NCBI GenBank assembly: GCA_022563455.1
Contig: JADFNI010000016.1
Span: 1-20,182 of the forward strand
Length of the DNA stretch: 20,182 nt
Source: Nanobdellota archaeon
GTDB lineage: Archaea; Nanobdellota; Nanobdellia; Pacearchaeales; GW2011-AR1
Reading direction: 5' to 3'
Shown here: in pieces, positions 7,921 to 12,707 of the stretch
How the letters are laid out: the number at the start of each line of letters is the position of its first letter
Position numbering within the stretch: position 1 is the stretch's first letter
Made by a program: the position numbers and the translations under genes
Notes under the pieces: generated by a model
Seen by the model: only the letters and a program-made list of their open reading frames with translations
What the model was told of the DNA's origin: nothing
Database searches by the model: none

Positions 7921-8832
7921 TTACCTCTTCATAGCTTTTCTATGAACCATCTGCTTATCTTCCTTGCCAGTCTTTGCTTTTGCAGTATGCTTCTTCTCTT
8001 TAGCAGCCTCTTTATTAACTTTGGCAGCTTTTTCTTCGGAAGATTTCTTATCTTCTTTCTCTTCTTTAGTGTCTTCTACCCCATCACCATCTTTGTCCTT
8101 CTCATCCTTATGATCATGATCGTGCTCATGTTTAATCTTCTTTGGAGCCTCAATCACATTAGCGTCTCGTCTTTCAATTCGAGCCTTAGCAAAAGCAACA
8201 ACTGCAGGCATCTCCGCAAGCTCAACATAAACAATTCCGCCCCTTTTCACAGCTTTAACCTTAATCTTATTAGCAGGCTTCTTAATTCCTCGAAACCATA
8301 TTTCATTATTCAAATAAATATCAATCTTAACTTTTCTCAAGTCTCTATCTTCAACTTTCATATGTTTAGCTAAAAATTCCTTCAAAGTTTTAACAGCCTT
8401 CTTAGCTCTCTTATACCGAGGAACTTTAAGAGCTCCCCTCTTCAATGGAACAATATATTCTCTTTCAAGTTCAATAGGTAACTCCTCTTTTTTATCATCT
8501 TTTTTAGGCTTAGTAGCAACCGCAGGAGTTGATTCAGGCTTCTCAGTTTTCTTTTCTTCCTTAACGTCTTCAGTTTTCTTTTCTTCCTTAACGTCTTCAG
8601 TTTTCTTTTCTTCCTTAACGTCTTCAGTTTTCTTTTCTTCCTTAACGTCTTCAGTTTTGTCCTCTTTTACTTCTCCAGATGATTCAACTACTTCAGTTTT
8701 TTCTTCAGTTTTGTCCTTTGGAGTATCAGAAGATACATCTTCAGATACAATAGTCTTCTTTTCCTTACTATCTTGTTCAGTCTTCACCGAAGCAACATTC
8801 TTTATTTTCTTAGTATCTTTATTTTCTGCCAT
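7921..8832 (-). CDS. rpl31e: Ribosomal protein eL31 with long N- and C-terminal extensions
   Basis: 303 residues around a conventional eL31 domain of about 95 residues. The eL31 core is ELEREYIVPLKRGALKVPRYKRAKKA to VYVELAEMPAVVAFAKAR (about 120-215); eL31 sits near the nascent-chain exit of the large subunit. The N-terminal 120 residues are Lys/Glu-rich and contain KTEDVKEEK repeated four times without change. The C-terminal 85 residues hold HEHDHDH, then DKDGDGVED, a Ca-binding-like acidic loop, then Lys/Ala-rich sequence ending RKAMKR. Archaeal eL31 is normally about 90 residues, so two thirds of this product is extra. The start shares one base with the eL39 stop (TAATG). No frameshift breaks the extensions. 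Confidence 0.9.
   Translation of the reverse strand: MAENKDTKKIKNVASVKTEQDSKEKKTIVSEDVSSDTPKDKTEEKTEVVESSGEVKEDKTEDVKEEKKTEDVKEEKKTEDVKEEKKTEDVKEEKKTEKPESTPAVATKPKKDDKKEELPIELEREYIVPLKRGALKVPRYKRAKKAVKTLKEFLAKHMKVEDRDLRKVKIDIYLNNEIWFRGIKKPANKIKVKAVKRGGIVYVELAEMPAVVAFAKARIERRDANVIEAPKKIKHEHDHDHKDEKDKDGDGVEDTKEEKEDKKSSEEKAAKVNKEAAKEKKHTAKAKTGKEDKQMVHRKAMKR
8547..8654 (-). repeat. Four perfect 27-bp tandem repeats inside the eL31 gene
   Basis: The plus-strand unit begins TTTTCTTTTCTTCC and is exactly 27 bp. Copies lie at 8547-8573, 8574-8600, 8601-8627 and 8628-8654 and are identical base for base. In frame they encode the 9-residue unit KTEDVKEEK. Identity at synonymous positions points to recent expansion by slippage or unequal exchange. 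Confidence 0.95.
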
Positions 8833-9047
8833 TATCCTAAATGCTTCTTAGCCATTTTCCTAGGTTTAATTTTAAGATTAGTCTTGGACCAGCTTCTTTT
8901 AACATGAGTCATCCTAGATGGATGTATCTTTTTCCCTTTTCCGTACTTCTTAATAACTGCCCAAAAAGGCGCCCACTTAGTCTGTTTACCAGCTTTTCCT
9001 AAATGTCTTTTCTTGCTGCTAGCAAGTTTTTGTTTTCTACTTGCCAT
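8832..9047 (-). CDS. rpl39e: Ribosomal protein eL39
   Basis: 71 residues, with the eL39 core at the C-terminal part: KQTKWAPFWAVIKKYGKGKK, HPSRMTHVKRSWSKTNLKI. eL39 lines the peptide exit tunnel of archaeal and eukaryotic large subunits. The family norm is about 51 residues, so about 20 basic residues are added at the N-terminus (MASRKQKLASSKKRHLGKAG). Overlaps the eS19 end by 11 nt and has GAGGAG 7 nt before its ATG, a strong ribosome binding site inside the upstream coding region. Operon order is eS19-eL39-eL31. Confidence 0.93.
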   Translation of the reverse strand: MASRKQKLASSKKRHLGKAGKQTKWAPFWAVIKKYGKGKKIHPSRMTHVKRSWSKTNLKIKPRKMAKKHLG

Positions 9048-9636
9048 CTACTTTCTCCTCAACTTCTTCTTTTACTTCTTGAGTATTCTCAACATTCTTC
9101 TTAGGAGATTTTTTAACTTCAACGGTTTCTTCAACCTCACCATTCTTTTCCTCGGAATTTTCCTCGATGGCAATTTCAACTTGACGAATCACAACTCCCT
9201 CAGCATTAAATCCTTCTTTCAAAGGAACCTCAATAGAATTAAGTAAATCTCGACCACTCTGAGTCAGACGCCTACCGTGTTGCATTCGAGTAACTTTCTC
9301 AACGAGTCCAGCTTCTTCAGCTTGCTGCAAAATTACCCTAATAATTTTCCCACCAGCCTTGTAAAACTTGTCCGGCCTTCCTCCTCTATCCTTCCTAGAT
9401 CCATAACGAGTCTTCATTCTTCCAACTCCAAGTACACCTTTCATATATAACTGTCTAAGAATCGAAGCTGCTCTAGTAAACCAGAAATCACTATTCACAG
9501 GAGGTCTTTCCCGCGACATACCACTCTTAACATACAATGCCCATTCAGGAATTTCAAACTCCGGCATCTTCTTCAAAGCAAGAGCTAAATTCACAACAAA
9601 TTTCTCTGGGTCTTTCGAATAAAAATCTTTTACCAT
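9037..9636 (-). CDS. rps19e: Ribosomal protein eS19 with acidic C-terminal extension
   Basis: 199 residues; the first 145 are a complete eS19 (KMPEFEIPEWALYVKSGMSRERPP, WFTRAASILRQLYMKGVLGV, RMKTRYGSRKDRGGRPDKFYKAGG, GRRLTQSGRDLL), a head protein of the small subunit needed for its maturation. The last 55 residues are Glu/Val/Lys-rich (EENSEEKNGEVEETVEVKK) and absent from typical archaeal eS19 (about 150 residues). It is first in the eS19-eL39-eL31 operon. Unlike neighbouring lead genes it is not leaderless: the best TATA box (9727-9734) predicts a leader of about 65-70 nt that begins with a long hairpin. Confidence 0.95.
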   Translation of the reverse strand: MVKDFYSKDPEKFVVNLALALKKMPEFEIPEWALYVKSGMSRERPPVNSDFWFTRAASILRQLYMKGVLGVGRMKTRYGSRKDRGGRPDKFYKAGGKIIRVILQQAEEAGLVEKVTRMQHGRRLTQSGRDLLNSIEVPLKEGFNAEGVVIRQVEIAIEENSEEKNGEVEETVEVKKSPKKNVENTQEVKEEVEEKVDGK

Positions 9637-9669
9637 TTTATTTTATATTATACAGGCACACTTTTCAGC

Positions 9670-9703
9670 GTTAAATCGCCATCGCAATCTTGCGGGCTTT
9701 AAC
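9670..9703 (-). promoter_or_regulatory. Hairpin in the eS19 operon leader
   Basis: On the minus strand GTTAAA-GCC-CGCA, loop AGAT, TGCG-(AT)-GGC-(GA)-TTTAAC forms a 13-bp stem with two 2-nt bulges on the 3' side. RNA starting 26 nt from the TATA box at 9727-9734 would begin about 2 nt before the hairpin. It may be a ribosomal-protein autoregulatory site, a stabilising 5' structure, or a small RNA. The same sequence folds on the plus strand, so the strand is inferred from the promoter. Confidence 0.5.
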
Positions 9704-9726
9704 CTAAGAAATATTTGAGATTATGG

Positions 9727-9734
9727 TATTTAAA
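9727..9734 (-). promoter_or_regulatory. Probable TATA box for the eS19-eL39-eL31 operon
   Basis: TTTAAATA on the minus strand, about 26 nt before the predicted leader start near 9704. A second AT-rich block at 9642-9651 is too close to the ATG to serve as the TATA box. Confidence 0.5.
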
Positions 9735-9772
9735 GGTATCGCACATTCTACAAGATGTTAAGTGTCTACAAT

Positions 9773-10369
9773 CTAAGGATTCCTAAAAATTAACCAGCTA
9801 TCTGGATTTTCATATTGGCCTACAAAAGATCTGTAAGCATCGTCTTCTACTAGTGGAAATTTTTTAGTGAATTCGAATAATAAAGCCCTAGTCTCATCAT
9901 ATAGGGGGGTGCGTCCAAGAGGGGTCATAACAAATGTTGGGGCATCGTCAGCACCCAGCCCATATACGCTTAATTCCGCTGTAACTACTTGTTGTTCGGG
10001 AATTATAATGGAGGTATTCAATCCATCAGGACTTACTAAAGTATATTCAGCATGGTGGCGATATGCAACATTAACTATATTTATAGGATTCCCAATCCCC
10101 CCATACTGATCATCTTTCGAGATATAATATCTATCATCTCTATACTCTGCTGCTTCTGAGCTTTTATATCCTTGCTCAATCAACCCAACCCCTATATCCT
10201 CAACCATTTCTGAGGGTTTACGCTCTCCAATTTGATAGTGTATCGGTGGCAAGGATCTATATATTTCGTGGCCTTTAGGTTTAGTTTCGTCCAGCATACA
10301 TTTGATTCTCGCATCATGTCCGAATCTATAAAACCTTTCTATCTTTGTTTTTCGACTGCTTCTTCTCAT
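9773..10369 (-). CDS. Unrecognised 198-residue protein
   Basis: No family recognised. The N-terminus is strongly basic (MRRSSRKTKIERFYRF). The rest is soluble-looking mixed alpha/beta with YHISK-like aromatic runs, NIVNVAYRHHAEYTLVSPDG, and FVMTPLGRTPLYDETRALLFEF. No membrane segments, no CxxC, no signal peptide. Base composition is less AT-biased than the neighbours to its right, and codon use is normal enough to believe the frame. It lies alone between the eS19 promoter and DoxX. Its start overlaps the stop of a 10-codon leader ORF, and its promoter contains a 14-bp palindrome, which together suggest dedicated regulation. Confidence 0.7.
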   Translation of the reverse strand: MRRSSRKTKIERFYRFGHDARIKCMLDETKPKGHEIYRSLPPIHYQIGERKPSEMVEDIGVGLIEQGYKSSEAAEYRDDRYYISKDDQYGGIGNPINIVNVAYRHHAEYTLVSPDGLNTSIIIPEQQVVTAELSVYGLGADDAPTFVMTPLGRTPLYDETRALLFEFTKKFPLVEDDAYRSFVGQYENPDSWLIFRNP

Positions 10370-10398
10370 AGCAACACTACATCCATTATTTTTTTCAT
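10366..10398 (-). CDS. Possible 10-codon leader peptide ORF
   Basis: ATG at 10398 to TGA at 10366-10368, encoding MKKIMDVVLL. The ATG lies 25.5 nt from the TATA box centre (10420-10427), exactly the leaderless position used by neighbouring genes. Its TGA overlaps the ATG of the 198-residue gene (ATGA). The frame of the main gene has a stop upstream and no alternative start there. Either this is a coupled leader peptide or the main gene simply has a 29-nt leader. Confidence 0.4.
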   Translation of the reverse strand: MKKIMDVVLL

Positions 10399-10400
10399 AA

Positions 10401-10414
10401 AATTTCTAGAAATT
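10401..10414. promoter_or_regulatory. 14-bp perfect palindrome in a promoter (candidate operator)
   Basis: AATTTCTAGAAATT is a perfect palindrome lying between the TATA box (10420-10427) and the predicted transcription start (about 10398). Binding there would block the preinitiation complex, as for many archaeal repressors. No ligand or regulator can be named. Confidence 0.5.
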
Positions 10415-10419
10415 CTACC

Positions 10420-10427
10420 TTTATAAG
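10420..10427 (-). promoter_or_regulatory. TATA box for the leader ORF and 198-residue gene
   Basis: CTTATAAA on the minus strand, 25.5 nt from the leader ORF ATG at 10398 and about 55 nt from the main ATG. Confidence 0.6.
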
Positions 10428-10499
10428 TTTAGTTGTTCTATACCAGTCAAGCTATCATCTCAATAAAACAAAAAAGAAAAAGAAATTTACAAGTAATGA

Positions 10500-10880
10500 T
10501 TATTTTTTCATTCCAGGGTTGCCAACAGTCCACTTGCCAGCGCCTACTGTTGCTAGTACTAAGAATGCAGCTAAATATAGAAGAGCAACTTCTGCACCAG
10601 TCTCTAATGGATTAATTCCATCTGGTAAAAAAACAAATACAACTATGTAAAGCATTTCAAGTCCAGCAACCACAGCAGCTATTCCTATGTATGCCCCAAA
10701 CACAATTGCAAGCCCGGCAACAAGTTCAATAATCCCTGCTAGAAGCATCAATCCTGTTTCAACAGGTCCACCAGTTAACCCTAACTTGATAGCTCCATGC
10801 AAAGCAAACATAAGACCAACAATCAATCTAAAAGCAAAGTAGAACTCACTCTTATTGTTATCTAAAAATTTATTTAACAT
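10500..10880 (-). CDS. DoxX-family membrane protein
   Basis: 126 residues from the ATG at 10880. Four membrane segments match the DoxX fold: about 14-33 (FAFRLIVGLMFALHGAIKL), 43-66 (LMLLAGIIELVAGLAIVFGAY), 66-86 (AAVVAGLEMLYIVVFVFL) and 96-115 (VALLYLAAFLVLATVG). The LHGAIKL turn after helix 1 and the GxxELxxG in helix 2 are typical. DoxX proteins are small integral membrane proteins, some forming subunits of thiosulfate:quinone oxidoreductase, many of unknown function; here no DoxD or oxidoreductase partner is near. An ATG three codons upstream (10889) is possible, but the TATA box favours 10880. Confidence 0.88.
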   Translation of the reverse strand: MLNKFLDNNKSEFYFAFRLIVGLMFALHGAIKLGLTGGPVETGLMLLAGIIELVAGLAIVFGAYIGIAAVVAGLEMLYIVVFVFLPDGINPLETGAEVALLYLAAFLVLATVGAGKWTVGNPGMKK

Positions 10881-10900
10881 ATTATACATATTATATTTGA

Positions 10901-10908
10901 TTATATAA
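10901..10908 (-). promoter_or_regulatory. TATA box for the DoxX gene
   Basis: TTATATAA on the minus strand, about 25 nt upstream of the ATG at 10880 and only about 16 nt from the alternative ATG at 10889. It lies just past the stop of the CRM-domain gene. Confidence 0.6.
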
Positions 10909-10910
10909 GT

Positions 10911-11156
10911 CTACCGTTGCACTTTTCTAAACTTCCTAACACTAACAACATACCCAATAAGCTTATACGCATATTTAGGCCCAAGAGATTTCATAAGTTC
11001 ATCACAAATTTTAACAGCTTCTTTTTTATTCCTACATGCAGATTTTAATATTGTAATTTTCATAATCTCAGCATCCACGAACATTTTTTTAATCTGGTCT
11101 ATAAAAGCAACACTAAGACCATTCTTTCCAATTTGTAATTTTTTCATCGGTTTCAT
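10911..11156 (-). CDS. CRM-domain (YhbY-like) RNA-binding protein
   Basis: 81 residues forming one CRM domain, the YhbY/CRS1 fold that associates with pre-50S ribosomal subunits in bacteria and with group II introns in plants. Visible markers are the lead-in LQIGKNGLSVAFIDQIKKMF (GxxG loop and following helix), the strand KITILKSA, and the final strand KYAYKLIGYVVSVRKFRKV with the conserved GY and basic end. Its ATG overlaps the stop of the 48-residue zinc protein (ATGA), with AGGAT upstream, so it is the last cistron of the NFACT-R-zinc protein-CRM cluster. That neighbourhood supports a ribosome-associated role. Confidence 0.85.
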   Translation of the reverse strand: MKPMKKLQIGKNGLSVAFIDQIKKMFVDAEIMKITILKSACRNKKEAVKICDELMKSLGPKYAYKLIGYVVSVRKFRKVQR

Positions 11157-11299
11157 TTTAAATATCCTATCAATTTATTATAACATTCCCCACATAAATG
11201 GTTTTTAATAACTTTCCCCTCAATATCTGGCGGAGAAAAAAGTAGTCCTCCAAAGTCTTCAAGCTCTTTCAAACAAATATCACATTTAGGATTTATCAT
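11153..11299 (-). CDS. 48-residue two-CxxC zinc-binding protein
   Basis: The ATG at 11299 opens a 48-codon frame beginning MINPKCDICLKEL and ending HLCGECYNKLIGYLK. The pairs C6-x2-C9 and C36-x2-C39 form a plausible treble-clef or zinc-ribbon site, and the protein is little more than that. Support for reality: GGAG spaced 8 nt before the ATG, a 14-nt overlap with the end of NFACT-R, and a 4-nt ATGA overlap with the start of the CRM gene. It is missed by length cut-offs. Inferred role: a small RNA- or ribosome-binding cofactor of its two neighbours. No family name is claimed. Confidence 0.75.
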   Translation of the reverse strand: MINPKCDICLKELEDFGGLLFSPPDIEGKVIKNHLCGECYNKLIGYLK

Positions 11300-11669
11300 C
11301 GGAAAGCTCCTTTTCAAATTTCAATATATCACTCTTCTTAACCTTAATTATATCAAATTTCTTAACACCAAAAGTTCCGATCTTCATTTTCTTCTCCTTA
11401 TGAATATCAGCTCCCCTAAAAACATGAACACTGACATCTCTTTTTTGATCTCTCCAATCCTGTGAATATTTAGCACAAAAAACTGCAGCTTCTTTAATGT
11501 CTTTTTTCAAAGCTCTATCCTTAATATTACAAAAAGGACTTCCAGGCATTACAGTATGAAGAACAATCTCCTTTGGACTTACTTGATTAATCAATTCTTC
11601 ATTATTTTCGGCAGACCTGCCCCCAAAAACCCTAAGTCCAGAGGATGTAACAAACTCTCTAAATTTCAT
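11286..11669 (-). CDS. Stand-alone NFACT-R (DUF814) domain protein
   Basis: 127 residues from the ATG at 11669. It is the NFACT-R module alone, as seen in the C-terminal half of RqcH/NEMF/Rqc2 ribosome-quality-control factors: MKFREFVTSSGLRVFGGRSAENNEEL, IVLHTVMPGSPFCNIKD (the HxxxPGSP-like loop), KEAAVFCAKYSQDW and VSVHVFRGADIHKEK. Full-length factors have NFACT-N, coiled-coil and NFACT-C parts that are missing here. Stand-alone NFACT-R proteins occur in archaea and bacteria with predicted RNA-binding roles. A longer TTG start (11684) exists, but the TATA box at 11691-11698 is 25.5 nt from 11669. It overlaps the zinc-protein gene by 14 nt. Confidence 0.88.
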   Translation of the reverse strand: MKFREFVTSSGLRVFGGRSAENNEELINQVSPKEIVLHTVMPGSPFCNIKDRALKKDIKEAAVFCAKYSQDWRDQKRDVSVHVFRGADIHKEKKMKIGTFGVKKFDIIKVKKSDILKFEKELSDDKS

Positions 11670-11690
11670 AACTAATAAATTCAAAAGAAG

Positions 11691-11698
11691 TTTATAAT
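11691..11698 (-). promoter_or_regulatory. TATA box for the NFACT-R operon, over the upstream stop
   Basis: ATTATAAA on the minus strand, 25.5 nt from the ATG at 11669. It includes the TAA (11692-11694) that ends the upstream gene. Confidence 0.6.
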
Positions 11699-12015
11699 TC
11701 TTTATTAATCTGTAATCGATCTTTATTTCTTAATAAATAATCAGCAAATGCAACCTTAAAACATCCTTCTCCTGGAGTATCTTCATTATAATTAAGTCCA
11801 GCTACAGAATAAAATTTTTTATCATAAAACATCCCTCTGTATATATCCGTCGCTATTTTTAAAACATCTTCAGGAATTTCACTAACGAGTCTTTCTAAAA
11901 TATCTTTTCTTCCATCACTAGAGATAGCTAAAGTTCTCTGCACATTTTTTGCAATACTCTCATAATCTTTGGCATTTAATCCAATTTGAATGAGACCTAA
12001 AGGAATAGATTGCAT
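11692..12015 (-). CDS. Unrecognised 107-residue protein downstream of TBP
   Basis: Not recognised. It looks like a soluble helical protein: LNAKDYESIAKNVQRTL, SSDGRKDILERLVSEIPEDVLKIATDIYRG, then a shorter C-terminal part with DTPGEGCFKVAFADYLL. No membrane segment or metal motif is seen. It starts 11 nt after the TBP stop on the same strand and has no TATA box of its own at the right distance, so it is probably co-transcribed with TBP. A 6-bp hairpin over the TBP stop could bring a GAGGAG site to 8 nt from its ATG. Confidence 0.7.
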   Translation of the reverse strand: MQSIPLGLIQIGLNAKDYESIAKNVQRTLAISSDGRKDILERLVSEIPEDVLKIATDIYRGMFYDKKFYSVAGLNYNEDTPGEGCFKVAFADYLLRNKDRLQINKEL

Positions 12016-12022
12016 ATAAAAG

Positions 12023-12044
12023 ATGACTAAAAGTCATTCTCCTC
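12023..12044 (-). promoter_or_regulatory. Hairpin over the TBP stop with upstream GAGGAG
   Basis: On the minus strand GAGGAG (12044-12039) is followed by ATGACT-TTT-AGTCAT (12037-12023), a 6-bp hairpin spanning the TBP stop codon, then 7 nt and the next ATG at 12015. The linear distance from GAGGAG to the ATG is 23 nt; with the hairpin looped out it is 8 nt. Confidence 0.45.
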
Positions 12045-12641
12045 TTCTTTCTGTTTCTTCTGCATCACTTTTATTCTTCTAAGTGCAGCCCTAACATTCT
12101 TGTTCAATTGAATCATTGAGTCTTCAAGTTGCGCCTTATTCTTAGTTCCAGTACAAACGAGTTTCCCATTAGAGAACAACAAGAATGTCGCTGTTGGATC
12201 CACAAGCTTATAAACAAGCCCTGGAAATTGTTCAGGCTCATATTCTGTATTTTCAAGTTCAAGTGCTAAGGTATTCAAATTCAAATCAAGATTAATAGCC
12301 CCCGACGCAACAATATTTTGAACAGTAATTTTAGGTTTTATTTTAACTTTAACGCCAATCTTTGCAAGTTGCTTAACTACTTGTGAAACAACATCTTTTA
12401 CCTGTGCGACCGATTTTGTTCCAGTACAAACCAAATTACCAGAACTAAATACAAGAACAGCAGACTTAGGTTTTTTAACTCTTAAAACGAGACCAGGAAA
12501 AGTATCCGGATTATATTCAGTATTAGGTTGTGTCCGAGCAAGTTTCGTCAAAGAAACCTGTTCTCCAAGAGAAGTTGTTGCAACTATATTTTGAACCTTA
12601 AGAGTTGTATCCCTAGATTTTGTTTTTTTTGCTACTGCCAT
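12027..12641 (-). CDS. tbp: TATA-box-binding protein (TBP)
   Basis: 204 residues: two direct repeats of the TBP saddle, about 13-92 and 103-185. Each has the conserved order VQNIVAT/VQNIVAS, L-(D/E)LNxLA, NTEYxPxxFPGLVxR/K, and VFSSGNLVCTGTKS/LFSNGKLVCTGTKN, with the phenylalanines that kink the DNA. TBP recruits TFB and RNA polymerase to TATA boxes such as those marked in this window. The C-terminal tail KKQKEEENDF is acidic, as in many archaeal TBPs. The second of two close ATGs (12641) matches the frame and sits about 26 nt from its own TATA box (TTTATAAAGG), which could allow self-binding. Confidence 0.97.
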   Translation of the reverse strand: MAVAKKTKSRDTTLKVQNIVATTSLGEQVSLTKLARTQPNTEYNPDTFPGLVLRVKKPKSAVLVFSSGNLVCTGTKSVAQVKDVVSQVVKQLAKIGVKVKIKPKITVQNIVASGAINLDLNLNTLALELENTEYEPEQFPGLVYKLVDPTATFLLFSNGKLVCTGTKNKAQLEDSMIQLNKNVRAALRRIKVMQKKQKEEENDF

Positions 12642-12662
12642 GCCATATTCACAAAAAACCCC

Positions 12663-12670
12663 TTTATAAA
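12663..12670 (-). promoter_or_regulatory. TATA box for tbp
   Basis: TTTATAAA on the minus strand, centred 25.5 nt upstream of the ATG at 12641, among the strongest boxes in the window. Confidence 0.7.
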
Positions 12671-12707
12671 GGCTTTGTTCTCATCGACGAGGTATTTTTA
12701 GAAGTTT

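Noticed and set aside
7942..8373. 143-codon plus-strand ORF opposite eL31
   Set aside because: Its Leu/Phe/Ser-rich sequence is the complement of the Lys/Glu-rich eL31 arms.
8547..8654. CRISPR array
   Set aside because: The 27-bp units are directly adjacent with no spacers and are in frame within eL31.
9642..9651. TATA box directly before eS19
   Set aside because: It is about 10 nt from the ATG, so RNA would start inside the coding region. On the plus strand it could serve an RNA through 9670-9703, but no gene lies in that direction.
9670..9703. C/D box or H/ACA guide RNA
   Set aside because: GATGGCGA and CTGA nearby are only loose matches to boxes C and D, and no ACA box follows at the right distance.
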